Below, piece by piece: positions 19,363 to 28,152 of a stretch of DNA of 64,000 nt (its first letter is position 1; each line of letters begins with the position of its first letter). Source of the stretch: Mycolicibacterium neoaurum ATCC 25795 (GTDB taxonomy: Bacteria > Actinomycetota > Actinomycetes > Mycobacteriales > Mycobacteriaceae); contig NZ_JMDW01000005.1 in assembly GCF_000691525.1 (NCBI RefSeq), forward strand, positions 186,001 through 250,000. The letters are read 5' to 3'. Position numbers and translations under genes: made by a program. Below the pieces are notes generated by a model. It was not told the DNA's origin. It made no database searches and was given only the letters and a program-made list of their open reading frames with translations.

Positions 19363-21287
19363 GCTCCTGCTCCCACAGATTCCACGGTGGCCGCGGCCAA
19401 CCGTGCGAATTTCGCCTTGTCAGTTTCCTTCTCGCGCAATGTGCCATCCAGCGCCGAATCGATGATGCCCTCGACCTCGTCGGCCAGGAAGGCCATGCCC
19501 TCGACCTTCGTCACCGACTGGATATCGACCAGGAACTTGCCGCGCAGCAGCAGGGCGAGCTGGCCGAGGTTCATCTCTGGCACGACCACCTTGGGGTACT
19601 TGCGCAGTACCTCTTCGAGGTTGGCCGGGAACGGGTTGAGGTGACGCAACTGGGCATGCGCGACCTTGATGCCCTTACGACGTGCCCGCCGGCACGCCTC
19701 GCCGATGGGACCGTACGAGCTGCCCCATCCGAGCATCAGCAGCTCGGTATCGTCGGTCGGATCGTCGACCACCAGATCGGGCACGGTGATGCCGTCGATC
19801 TTGAGCTGGCGCAACCGCACCATCAGATCGTGGTTCTTGGGCTCATAGGAGATGTTGCCCGAACCGTTGGCCGCCTCGAGACCTCCGATGCGGTGCTCCA
19901 GGCCCGGGGTGCCCGGCACGGCGAACTGGCGGGCCAGCGTCTCGGGATCGCGGGCGTAGGGCTCGAACGGTTCGCCGGACTTGGCGAACTTGTGCTCGAT
20001 CGCCGGGTAGGTGCTGATGTCCGGGATGCGCCACGGTTCGGACCCGTTGGCGATCGCGCCATCGGACAGGATGATCACCGGGGTGTGATAGCCGATCGCG
20101 ATCCGCACCGCTTCGACCGCGATATCGAAGCAATCCGACGGCGAGCACGGCGCCAGCACCGCGACCGGCGATTCACCGTTGCGCCCGTAGAGGGCCTGCA
20201 GCAGGTCGGCCTGCTCGGTCTTGGTGGGCAGACCGGTGGACGGACCACCGCGCTGGACATCGATGACGAGCAACGGCAATTCGGTCATCACGGCCAGGCC
20301 GATGGCCTCGGACTTCAGCGATACACCCGGACCCGAGGTGCTGGTGACGCCGAGCGCGCCGCCATAGGAGGCGCCGATGGCGGCACCGATACCGGCGATC
20401 TCATCCTCGGCCTGGAAGGTCAGCACGTTGAAGTGCTTGTACTTCGACAGCTCGTGCAGGATGTCGCTGGCCGGGGTGATCGGGTAGGTGCCGAGCACGA
20501 CCTGGATTCCGGACAGGTGCCCCGCGGCGACCACACCGTAGGCCAGGGCAGTGTTACCCGAGATCTGGCGGTACTCGCCGGACTTCAGCTTGGCCGGAGC
20601 GACCTCGTAGGTGGTGGCGAACGCCTCGGTGGTCTCGCCGTAGTTCCAACCCGCCTTGAGCGCCAGCACGTTGGCCTCGGCGATCTCGGGCTTACGGGCG
20701 AACTTCTCCCGGATGAACGCCTCACTGGCCTCCAACTCGCGGCCGTACATCCAGGACAGCAGCCCGAGGGCGAACATGTTCTTGGCGCGCTGGCCGTCCT
20801 TCTTGGTGGCGCCGATCGCCTCGACGGCACCGAGGGTCAGGGTGGTCATGGCCACCGACTGCACGACGTAGTCGGACAGTTCCTCGTTCTCCAAGGGATT
20901 GGCGTCATAGCCGACCTTGGCCAGGTTGCGCTTGGTGAACTCGTCGGAGTTGGCGATGATCAGGCCGCCGCGCGGGAGGTCACCCACGTTGGCCTTCAGC
21001 GCGGCCGGGTTCATCGCGACGAGGACGTCGGGACGGTCACCGGCGGTCAGGATGTCGTAGTCGGCGATCTGAATCTGGAACGACGACACACCCGGCAGGG
21101 TGCCCTGTGGTGCCCGGATCTCGGCGGGGTAGTTCGGCTGGGTCGCAAGGTCGTTGCCGAAAAGGGCGGCCTCCGAAGTGAAGCGATCGCCGGTAAGCTG
21201 CATCCCGTCACCGGAGTCGCCGGCGAAGCGGATGACCACTTTTTCCAGCTTCTGCCGCGGAGCGCCGGTGCTGCCGTTCTGACCCAC
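19359..21287 (-). CDS. korA: 2-oxoacid:ferredoxin oxidoreductase, fused gamma-alpha subunit
   Basis: A 642-residue subunit. The N-terminal gamma domain (about 20-200; FAGDSGDGMQLTGDRF) is fused to the alpha domain (about 235-620; GTYPITPASDILHEL and TSTSGPGVSLKSEAIGLA), the architecture of actinobacterial KorA. It partners KorB in ferredoxin-linked oxidation of 2-oxoglutarate. The start is GTG 21287 with AGGA just upstream. Confidence 0.96.
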   Translation of the reverse strand: MGQNGSTGAPRQKLEKVVIRFAGDSGDGMQLTGDRFTSEAALFGNDLATQPNYPAEIRAPQGTLPGVSSFQIQIADYDILTAGDRPDVLVAMNPAALKANVGDLPRGGLIIANSDEFTKRNLAKVGYDANPLENEELSDYVVQSVAMTTLTLGAVEAIGATKKDGQRAKNMFALGLLSWMYGRELEASEAFIREKFARKPEIAEANVLALKAGWNYGETTEAFATTYEVAPAKLKSGEYRQISGNTALAYGVVAAGHLSGIQVVLGTYPITPASDILHELSKYKHFNVLTFQAEDEIAGIGAAIGASYGGALGVTSTSGPGVSLKSEAIGLAVMTELPLLVIDVQRGGPSTGLPTKTEQADLLQALYGRNGESPVAVLAPCSPSDCFDIAVEAVRIAIGYHTPVIILSDGAIANGSEPWRIPDISTYPAIEHKFAKSGEPFEPYARDPETLARQFAVPGTPGLEHRIGGLEAANGSGNISYEPKNHDLMVRLRQLKIDGITVPDLVVDDPTDDTELLMLGWGSSYGPIGEACRRARRKGIKVAHAQLRHLNPFPANLEEVLRKYPKVVVPEMNLGQLALLLRGKFLVDIQSVTKVEGMAFLADEVEGIIDSALDGTLREKETDKAKFARLAAATVESVGAGA

Positions 21288-21597
21288 GACTTCCTGCCTT
21301 TCACACCCCGGCCGGTGGCGCGTGGCCAGGCGGGCGTTACGTCAAAAACTTTTGGTGTCACTGCGAGTAACCAGTATGGCACTTCTCTTAGGGTGTCCAT
21401 TGCCACGCCAGTCGGCGACACGCAGGTGACACCGAGAAAAAGCTACTGGTCAGCGCTGTGTAGCGTGTGGCGGGCCACACATCCTGTGGTTTTCGTCACT
21501 TTCCGAGAATGTCGTTCTCTAAGGATCTGGTTACCGATCAGTAGCTCGTGGCGACCGTGGGGCCCGTCCGAGTTGACACCTGTCAAGTCTGTGCAGG
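21288..21597 (-). promoter_or_regulatory. Promoter region of korA / gap after the PfkB kinase
   Basis: 310 bases with no gene. It holds a perfect inverted repeat GTGTGGC-GG-GCCACAC (21465-21480), which may terminate the kinase transcript, and TGACA-CC-TGTCA (21574-21585) beside the kinase stop. The korA promoter must lie nearer 21300-21420, but I cannot fix its boxes. Confidence 0.4.
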
Positions 21598-22443
21598 TCA
21601 AGCCTTGGTAGACGGCATCTGCACACGCTTCTGCAGTTCCCGCGCGACCAACTCGCTGGCGATCTCGACCGCCCTGACCGGCTCGGCGCCCGCCGCGCGA
21701 TGCGCCACGTAGCTCGCCGTGAACATATCGCCCGCACCGGTGGTCTGCACGTCCATCACGCGCCATGCGGCAGGCACCCGAACCACCGAGCCGTCGCGGT
21801 AGATATCGCAGCCCTCGGACCCATAGGTGACCAGGATCTCCGGTACCCCCAGGCGTGCCGCGGCGGCCAGGTCGAACGCACCGTCGGCGACGATCACGGC
21901 CTCATCTTCGGCCAATTTGAGAACGCTGAGGTGCCGCAACAACTCCGGAGAGAAGTCTCGATCCAGCACCAGCGGCCCGACCCGGTCGGCGCGCACCAAG
22001 CCTTGACCGTCATAGGCGATGCGGTGACCGCGCGCCGCCAGATGGGCCAGGGTGTCGGCCGGGAAATCGGTCCGCAGCAGCGGCGCCAGGTGGATCCAGG
22101 TGGTGCGCGGATCATCGGCATCGATATCACCGGGCCGCCACACCGGCCCGATCGCCGAGACGCCCATGTGCCGGTGGTCGGTGTCGTCGTAGTCGAGGCT
22201 GAACGCGCTGGTGCGATCGGCGGGAAGGAGCCGCACCAGCTCACCGAACCGGTCGAGCACCGGTCCGAAGAGTTCGTGATGTCGTTGTTCGCCCATGGCC
22301 GCGATATGCGTGCTGCCCGGCGCCGATTGCAGTGCCACCCCGGCAAATGATGCGCAGCCACCCGGACTCGGGGCCGCACCGTTGATGACGTCGATGGCGA
22401 GGTTGCCCAGCACCGTCACGCCCGGGACCAGTTGTGGCGCCAT
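21598..22443 (-). CDS. PfkB-family carbohydrate/nucleoside kinase
   Basis: A 281-residue kinase of the ribokinase/PfkB family. The C-terminal signature TTGAGDMFTASYVAHR carries the catalytic Asp; the N-terminus (TVLGNLAIDVINGAAPSPGGCASFAGVAL) holds the substrate loop. ATG 22443 is preceded by a G-rich stretch; an 81-base in-frame extension is not conserved-looking. It lies 118 bases after the LacI gene on the same strand, so that regulator may control it. The substrate is unknown; it is not the iolC of this window. Confidence 0.82.
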   Translation of the reverse strand: MAPQLVPGVTVLGNLAIDVINGAAPSPGGCASFAGVALQSAPGSTHIAAMGEQRHHELFGPVLDRFGELVRLLPADRTSAFSLDYDDTDHRHMGVSAIGPVWRPGDIDADDPRTTWIHLAPLLRTDFPADTLAHLAARGHRIAYDGQGLVRADRVGPLVLDRDFSPELLRHLSVLKLAEDEAVIVADGAFDLAAAARLGVPEILVTYGSEGCDIYRDGSVVRVPAAWRVMDVQTTGAGDMFTASYVAHRAAGAEPVRAVEIASELVARELQKRVQMPSTKA

Positions 22444-22561
22444 CAATCCGAATCCCCCGCCTGCGGTATGTCGTGTGGTCGACACACGGGTGACGTGGCC
22501 GAGCGGTGAAATGGTAGTCCGCATCGGGCGCTTTCAGCGATTCCGCAGCGCAGCCCCGTTC

Positions 22562-23587
22562 TCACCGATCCCGTCCCAGACCTTCCCAGCCGGGCACGTT
22601 GTAGGGCGTGATGACCTGGATCGGCGCGGGGCGCACGGACTCCTCGGGCAGCGCGCGGTGTCGGGCCAGGATCACCCGCATGGCAAGGCGGGCGTCGGCG
22701 CGCAGATCGTTGTGCAGCACCACCGACAACTTGCCCTGCCGCAGCAATGTGCGGTTGTCGGCGTCGAGATCGTGCGCGACGAAAACACGGCACGCGCGCC
22801 CGAGCTTCTCGAACGCGGCGACCGTCGCGGCGTTACCGCCGCCTGGCGAGTAGACGGCCTCGATACCGGGGTGGCGACGCAGCGCGTCCAGCACCAGCGC
22901 CTCGGTGCTGGCGTCGATGCCATCTCCCTCGCTGATCTCGACGATCTCGCGACGGGATCCCCGCAAGCCGGCCCGAAACCCCACCTCCCGTTCGCCTTCA
23001 CCACGAAACACCGTGCGGCTCAGTGTGATCAGCACATCGGCCGGTCGCTCACCCAGCCACTGGTCGACGAGGTAGGCGGCCGTCAGCCCGGCCCCGTGGT
23101 TGTCGATGCCGACGTAGGCGCTGCGGTCACTGTTGGCCACATCGGAGGTGTAGGTGACCACCGGCACCCCGGCGGCCACCAGCCGGTCGACCTGTTCGGC
23201 TACCTCGGGCTCGTCCTGCGCCTTGAGGATGACACCGTGGCTTCCCTTGATCCGGCCCAGCGCCTCGACCGTATCTGCCGCCGAACCGGATTCCCACAGG
23301 TGGAAACGGGCCCGCACCGCCGCGGGCGCGAATGCAGGGAGCTCGGCCTCCACGGCGGCCCGGAACGCGTCGGAGAACCGCTGCGGTGTCTGCATCACGA
23401 TGTCGATCAGGTAGCGACGGCCGTTGAGTCGTAACTGCGCGCGCTGTTTGTCCAGGTCGGCGATTGCCTGCAGCACCTCGGCTCGGGTGTTCTCCCGGAC
23501 CCCGGGGCGGTCGTTGAGGACGCGGTCGACCGTCGCCTCACTCAGACCGCACTGCTGGGCGATCTCACGAACCTTGTATCGGTGCAT
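22562..23587 (-). CDS. LacI-family regulator, probably of inositol/sugar genes
   Basis: A 341-residue repressor with an N-terminal LacI helix-turn-helix (YKVREIAQQCGLSEATVDRVLNDR, about 4-27) and a periplasmic-binding-protein-like sensor domain (about 60-330) that would bind a sugar or polyol. ATG 23587 has GAGGTAGGGG upstream. It is divergent from iolG-iolE and sits in front of the PfkB kinase, so both are candidate targets. A 59-bp palindromic element lies right upstream of its start. Confidence 0.85.
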   Translation of the reverse strand: MHRYKVREIAQQCGLSEATVDRVLNDRPGVRENTRAEVLQAIADLDKQRAQLRLNGRRYLIDIVMQTPQRFSDAFRAAVEAELPAFAPAAVRARFHLWESGSAADTVEALGRIKGSHGVILKAQDEPEVAEQVDRLVAAGVPVVTYTSDVANSDRSAYVGIDNHGAGLTAAYLVDQWLGERPADVLITLSRTVFRGEGEREVGFRAGLRGSRREIVEISEGDGIDASTEALVLDALRRHPGIEAVYSPGGGNAATVAAFEKLGRACRVFVAHDLDADNRTLLRQGKLSVVLHNDLRADARLAMRVILARHRALPEESVRPAPIQVITPYNVPGWEGLGRDR

Positions 23588-23601
23588 CCCCTACCTCTTC
23601 C

Positions 23602-23660
23602 GCGAGCAGACGTAGACCTGCGCTTTCTGCGCTGATTCCGGCAGTTTTGCGTCTGCTCGC
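23602..23660. repeat. 59-bp palindromic intergenic element
   Basis: GCGAGCAGACG (23602-23612) and CGTCTGCTCGC (23650-23660) are perfect 11-bp inverted repeats enclosing 37 bases with further partial symmetry (ACCTGCGC... and ...CCGGCAG). It begins 15 bases from the LacI start and lies in its leader. It looks like a REP-type palindromic extragenic element or a stable RNA hairpin. Confidence 0.5.
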
Positions 23661-23715
23661 CGAAACACGTGATGGTTTTTTGATGGCTTTCTGCTGTTGA
23701 TTGCGGTCGGTGTCA

Positions 23716-23730
23716 CAGCAAGACTAACCG
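23716..23730 (+). promoter_or_regulatory. 15-base motif shared with the iolR/iolC promoter region
   Basis: CAGCAAGACTAACCG here is identical to 30106-30120. This copy lies 42 bases upstream of iolG; the other lies beside the GntR gene start. It could be a common regulator site. Confidence 0.4.
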
Positions 23731-23771
23731 TGGTGTGCGCCCTGGACGCACCCGGACGAACGGAGAACCCC

Positions 23772-24791
23772 ATGACCACGATCGGTGTGATCGGACTGGG
23801 CCGCATCGGCGCATTCCACACCGAAACCCTTGCCGGACTCGACGGGATCGACGGGCTGGTGATCACCGACGAACGCGCCGACGTGACCGCGGCGGTGGCC
23901 GCCAAGCACGGCGCCACGGCGGTCGGATCCGTCGAGGAACTGCTGGCGTCCGGTATCGACGGCGTCGTGGTCGCCGCCGCCACCCCGGCGCACGCGGAGC
24001 TCACCCTCGCCGCGGTCGAACGCGGGATCCCGACGTTCTGCGAGAAGCCGATCGCCTCGACCGCCGCCGAGAGCGCGCGGGTCGCCGAGACCATCACGCG
24101 CACCGGGATACCGGTGCAGGTGGGCTATCAGCGCCGCTTCGACGCCGCGTTCGCCGCGGCCAAGGCTGCTGTCGACAACGGCAGCCTCGGCATCGTGCAC
24201 ACGGTGCGCAGCACCACCATGGACCCCACTCCCCCGCCGCTGGACTACATCAAGGGCTCGGGTGGCATCTTCCGGGACTGCGCCGTCCACGATTTCGACG
24301 TCGTCCGGTGGATCACCGGCCAGCAGGCGATCGAGGTCTACGCCACCGGGTCGGTACAGGGCGACCCGCTGTTCGCCGAGTACGGCGATGTCGACACCGC
24401 GGCGGTGGTGGTGCGATTCGACGGTGGCGCACTGGGTGTCATCTCCAACGCCAGGTACAACGCGCGCGGTTACGACTGCCGCCTCGAGATCCACGGCTTC
24501 GACGATTCGGTGGCTGCCGGCTGGGACCAGGGGGCGCCATTGCGCAATGTCGATCCCGCCAACGAGTTCCCCACTGGACCGGCTCACAACTTCTTCATGG
24601 ATCGCTTCACCGAGGCGTTCCGCACCGAGCTGGCCGGTTTCGTCGACGTCGCCAACGGCGGCCCGGTCCGCGGAGCGACCGTCGCCGACGCCGTCGAGGT
24701 GGCCTGGCTGGCCGAGGCCGCCACCGAGTCCCTGCGCCGTGGTACGCCGGTGCGCATCGATGAGGTCAAAGGAAAGGTGACCAACGCATGA
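23772..24791 (+). CDS. iolG: Inositol 2-dehydrogenase-type Gfo/Idh/MocA oxidoreductase
   Basis: Oxidises myo-inositol (or an isomer) to inosose with NAD, the first catabolic step. The 339-residue protein has the Rossmann motif GVIGLGRIG (5-13), the catalytic-Lys motif EKPIAS (Lys92) and a GFO/IDH C-terminal sheet domain (GGIFRDCAVHDFDVVRW). Its stop overlaps the iolE start by four bases (ATGA), so the pair is translationally coupled. The N-terminal extension to 23697 is rejected because it crosses the promoter and lacks family similarity. It is divergent from the LacI regulator. Confidence 0.88.
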   Translation: MTTIGVIGLGRIGAFHTETLAGLDGIDGLVITDERADVTAAVAAKHGATAVGSVEELLASGIDGVVVAAATPAHAELTLAAVERGIPTFCEKPIASTAAESARVAETITRTGIPVQVGYQRRFDAAFAAAKAAVDNGSLGIVHTVRSTTMDPTPPPLDYIKGSGGIFRDCAVHDFDVVRWITGQQAIEVYATGSVQGDPLFAEYGDVDTAAVVVRFDGGALGVISNARYNARGYDCRLEIHGFDDSVAAGWDQGAPLRNVDPANEFPTGPAHNFFMDRFTEAFRTELAGFVDVANGGPVRGATVADAVEVAWLAEAATESLRRGTPVRIDEVKGKVTNA

Positions 24792-25654
24792 GCATCAAAC
24801 TTGCCGGAGCACCCATTTCCTGGGGTGTCTGCGAGGTTCCGGGCTGGGGTCACCAGTTGGCCCCAGCACAGGTCCTCGCCGAGATGCGTGGAGTCGGGCT
24901 GACAGCAACCGAACTGGGCCCGGAGGGTTTCCTGCCCGCCGACGCCGAAGAACTGAAGTCCGTGCTCGCCGAGCACCAGCTCAGCTGCGTCGGCGGCTTC
25001 GTCCCGGTGATCCTGCACCGCGCCGACCATGATCCGGCCGAAGACCTTGCCGGACCGCTGGATTCGCTGATCGCCGCCGACGCCGGCGTGGTGGTGCTGG
25101 CCGCCGCCACCGGTGCCGATGGCTACGACTCACGACCCGTGCTCGACGAGACACAATGGAACACGTTGCTGGCCAACCTGGATCGGTTGGCAGGCATCGT
25201 CGCCGACCGCGGCCTGTTGGCGGTGCTGCACCCACATGTCGGCACCATCGTGGAGACCCGCGCCGAGGTCGACCGGGTGCTGGCCGGTTCGTCCATCCCG
25301 CTGTGCCTGGATACCGGTCACCTGCTCATCGGTGGCACCGACCCCCTGGAGCTGGCCAAGGCCGTCCCGCAGCGCATCGCGCACACCCATCTCAAGGACG
25401 TCGACGCGGCGTTGGCCGCCAGGGTGCAGTCCGGTGAGCTCAGCTACACCGCGGCCGTCAAGGCCGGCATGTACACCCCGCTGGGCACCGGCGATGTGGA
25501 TATCGAAGCCATCGTCGCTGTGTTGCGCGACAACGGGTTCGACGGTTGGTTCGTGATGGAGCAGGACACCATTCTCGACGGCGTGCCTGTCGATGACGGT
25601 CCGGTGGCCGATGTGCGGGCCAGTGTCGCTTATCTGAACGGCATCATCGCCTGA
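24788..25654 (+). CDS. iolE: Inosose dehydratase
   Basis: Converts 2-keto-myo-inositol (scyllo-inosose) to the 3D-trihydroxycyclohexane-dione used by IolD. It is a 288-residue TIM barrel of the xylose-isomerase-like family. The IolE signature APISWGVCEVPGWGHQ is at residues 8-23. Metal ligands are likely Glu42 (ATELGPEG), Asp/His in LDTGHL, and His in HTHLKDV. It directly follows iolG with a four-base overlap. A strong terminator follows. Confidence 0.93.
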   Translation: MSIKLAGAPISWGVCEVPGWGHQLAPAQVLAEMRGVGLTATELGPEGFLPADAEELKSVLAEHQLSCVGGFVPVILHRADHDPAEDLAGPLDSLIAADAGVVVLAAATGADGYDSRPVLDETQWNTLLANLDRLAGIVADRGLLAVLHPHVGTIVETRAEVDRVLAGSSIPLCLDTGHLLIGGTDPLELAKAVPQRIAHTHLKDVDAALAARVQSGELSYTAAVKAGMYTPLGTGDVDIEAIVAVLRDNGFDGWFVMEQDTILDGVPVDDGPVADVRASVAYLNGIIA

Positions 25655-25670
25655 CACCGAACACCGCAGA

Positions 25671-25708
25671 CGACATCGCGACCCGACCAGTGTCGGGTCG
25701 CGATGTCG
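25671..25708. terminator. Perfect 17-bp stem terminator, bidirectional
   Basis: CGACATCGCGACCCGAC (25671-25687) and GTCGGGTCGCGATGTCG (25692-25708) form a perfect 17-bp stem with a CAGT loop. It lies between convergent iolE and the SRPBCC gene. Confidence 0.85.
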
Positions 25709-25717
25709 TTCTCGGGG

Positions 25718-26191
25718 TCAGTGCGTCAGATACCTGTCGGCGAGCCCGGTCAACGTCTTCTCGATGCCTTTCGCATTCTGCTTCTGCATACCCAGCAGCT
25801 CGATGACGAAGGGCACCTTGGCCGAGGAATAGTCGAAGGTCTCGGTGACCTTGGTGATGCCGGGACTCACCTCGGCGAACTCCCAACGCCACTTGTGACC
25901 GAGCGGGTGCTGCCACTCGACGATCTCGTTCTCCCTGACCGCCGTCACCTTGGACGTGATCTTGTAGGGCAGCCCGTACTGGGTCATGCCGACCGTGAAC
26001 TTGTCGCCCTCGGACAACCGGTGCGGACCCTTGACCTCGACATCGCGTACGGTCCCCGATCCGTCGATCTCGTGATGGCGGTGCGGGTCGGCGATCTGCT
26101 CGAAAAGCGTGGCCACCGGAGCGGTGACCTGCACGCTGCGGCTGACGGCCTGCTTGCCGGCGTCTTCTGTCTTCAGTGTCGTCGTGGTCAT
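25718..26191 (-). CDS. SRPBCC-superfamily protein
   Basis: A 157-residue START/SRPBCC fold protein (polyketide cyclase/dehydrase-like), typically a hydrophobic-ligand-binding cup. The N-terminal strand SRSVQVTAPVATLFEQIADPHRHHEIDGSG and the C-terminal helix (KVPFVIELLGMQKQNAKGIEKTLTGL) are typical. It has no signal peptide, so it is cytosolic. Ligand and role are unknown. It stands alone, 62 bases from the ABC ATPase stop. Confidence 0.85.
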   Translation of the reverse strand: MTTTTLKTEDAGKQAVSRSVQVTAPVATLFEQIADPHRHHEIDGSGTVRDVEVKGPHRLSEGDKFTVGMTQYGLPYKITSKVTAVRENEIVEWQHPLGHKWRWEFAEVSPGITKVTETFDYSSAKVPFVIELLGMQKQNAKGIEKTLTGLADRYLTH

Positions 26192-26253
26192 GGCCGTCGT
26201 TATACCCCCGCACCCGGTGGCCTACACGAGACGGCCGACCGGCGCGGGGTGAC

Positions 26254-27069
26254 TCAGCGGCCGAGCTCGTGGCTGAGCGCCTCCAGCTCGTCACCACCGG
26301 CCATCTGCTGGGTCAGATGCTCCAGCGTGATGTCGTCATAGGTGCAGTCCAGCTTCTGCCGCCCGCGGTTGAGCAGCACGAAGTGGTCGCCGACCATATG
26401 GGCATGGTGCGGGTTGTGGGTGATGAAGACGACACCGAACCCGGCCTCCTTGGCCGCGGTGATGTATTTCAGCACCACACCGGACTGTTTCACACCCAGC
26501 GCCGCGGTCGGTTCGTCCAGGATCAGCACCCGCGCACCGAAGAAGACCGCCCGCGCGATGGCGACGCACTGGCGCTGGCCACCGGACAATGAGCCGATCG
26601 GGGCGTCGACATCAGGCAGCTCGATGCCCATCTTCGACAGCTCGGCCAGCGTGGTGGCGCGCATGGCGTTGGCGTCCAGCGACCACGGGAAAGACTTCTT
26701 GCGAACCTCCTGGCCGAGGAAGAAGTTGCGCCACACCGGCATCAGCGGGACGACGGCCAGGTTCTGGTAGACGGTCGCGATGCCCTTGTCCAGCGCATCG
26801 GCCGGTGAGGAGAACGTGGTGACCTCCCCGTCGACGAGCAGTTCACCCTCGGTCTGCTGATGCAGGCCGGCGATGATCTTGATCAGCGTGGACTTGCCTG
26901 CGCCGTTGTCGCCGAGGATGCCGGTGACCTCACCGGCGTGCACCCGCAGGCTGATGTCCTTGAGCGCGGTGATGTTGCCATAGGACTTGCCGACATTGCG
27001 CAGCTCGACCAGCGGCACCTTTTTGCCGCCGGAGGCCGCATTGCTGGGGGTTTCGACTGTTGCGGTCAT
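26254..27069 (-). CDS. Sugar/polyol ABC transporter ATPase, single-domain
   Basis: A 271-residue ATPase with one nucleotide-binding domain: Walker A GDNGAGKST, signature LSGGQRQ and Walker B VLILDEP. RbsA-type sugar ATPases normally carry two such domains; a single-domain protein resembles the FrcA-type subfamily and would work as a dimer. ATG 27069 gives a four-base gap to the permease stop. It is the third gene of the binding protein-permease-ATPase operon, and is probably the inositol importer given the surrounding iol genes. Confidence 0.9.
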   Translation of the reverse strand: MTATVETPSNAASGGKKVPLVELRNVGKSYGNITALKDISLRVHAGEVTGILGDNGAGKSTLIKIIAGLHQQTEGELLVDGEVTTFSSPADALDKGIATVYQNLAVVPLMPVWRNFFLGQEVRKKSFPWSLDANAMRATTLAELSKMGIELPDVDAPIGSLSGGQRQCVAIARAVFFGARVLILDEPTAALGVKQSGVVLKYITAAKEAGFGVVFITHNPHHAHMVGDHFVLLNRGRQKLDCTYDDITLEHLTQQMAGGDELEALSHELGR

Positions 27070-27073
27070 CAGA

Positions 27074-28132
27074 TCACTTCTTCGCTGCGTAGTTACGGAA
27101 GGCATTGTTGGCGATCACCGCGAACAGCAGCATGCCGCCGAGGAAGAACTTGAACCAGTCCGGATCCCAGCCCGCATAGACGATGCCCTGATTGGTCATG
27201 CCGAAGATGAACGCACCGATGGCGGCGCCGATCGCGGTGCCGTAGCCACCGGTGAGCAGGCAGCCACCGATGACTGCGGCGATGATGTAGAAGAACTCGT
27301 TGCCGATGCCCTGACCGGACTGCACGGTGTTGAACGCGAACAGCAGGTGCATGCCGACGAACCAGGCGCAGAACCCGACGAACATGAACAGGCCGATCTT
27401 GACCTTGGTCACCGGAATGCCGATGGCACGGGCACTTTCGGCATCGCCGCCGACGGCGAAGATCCAGTTGCCGATCTTGGTCTTGAACAGCACCCAGGTG
27501 GCGACCAAGGTGAAGACCAGCCACCACAGCACGGTGACCCGGATGCCGACACCGAACACGGTGAAGCTGGAGGAGAACACCTTCTGTGCAGAGTCCCAGC
27601 CGGCCATATCGCTGACACTCTGGGTGGCCACCTGTCCGGCAACCAGTTTGGTGACGGCCAGGTTGATACCGGCCAGCATGAAGAACGTGCTCAGCGTGAT
27701 CAGGAAGCTGGGGATCTTGGTCTTCATCACCAGGAAGCCGTTGAAGAAGCCCACCACCAAAGACAGCACCAAGGCCAGCGCGGCCCCGACCCAGAGGTTG
27801 AGGTGCAGGTTGTAGGCGAGCATCGACGCCGCCAGCGAACTGAACGTCACCGCGACGCCGGCCGAGAGGTCGAACTCGCCACCGATCATCAGCAGCGCGA
27901 CACCGCAGGCCATGATGCCGATGGTGCTGCTGGCGTAGAGCACGGTGGCCAGCGACGAGGCCTCGCGGAACGGAGCCGCCACCACGAGGAAGGCGATGAA
28001 GATGCCGATCGCGCCGATGCCGGCACCCATCTCCGGACGGATCAGTATGCGTTGTAGCCGGTTTCGTTCCTTGACGCGTTCGTCGCGGACAACCTTGTGG
28101 TTCTCGAGGGTCACCTCGGTCTGGGTGGACAT
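27074..28132 (-). CDS. Sugar/polyol ABC transporter permease (RbsC/FrcC-like)
   Basis: A 352-residue membrane permease of the ribose/inositol (BPD_transp_2) class with about 10 hydrophobic segments. The family block LLMIGGEFDLSAGVAVTFSSL (about 80-100) and the C-terminal GIGNEFFYIIAAVIGGCLLTGGYG loop are clear. ATG 28132 (MSTQTEVTLENHKVV) is preferred; the longer in-frame version overlaps the binding-protein gene. It sits 20 bases after that gene and four before the ATPase. Confidence 0.92.
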   Translation of the reverse strand: MSTQTEVTLENHKVVRDERVKERNRLQRILIRPEMGAGIGAIGIFIAFLVVAAPFREASSLATVLYASSTIGIMACGVALLMIGGEFDLSAGVAVTFSSLAASMLAYNLHLNLWVGAALALVLSLVVGFFNGFLVMKTKIPSFLITLSTFFMLAGINLAVTKLVAGQVATQSVSDMAGWDSAQKVFSSSFTVFGVGIRVTVLWWLVFTLVATWVLFKTKIGNWIFAVGGDAESARAIGIPVTKVKIGLFMFVGFCAWFVGMHLLFAFNTVQSGQGIGNEFFYIIAAVIGGCLLTGGYGTAIGAAIGAFIFGMTNQGIVYAGWDPDWFKFFLGGMLLFAVIANNAFRNYAAKK

Positions 28133-28152
28133 CTCTGCTCTTTCCGACACTG

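Noticed and set aside
19641..21611. A plus-strand frame of 656 codons opposite korA
   Set aside because: Antisense artefact; low-complexity translation, while KorA is complete on the minus strand.
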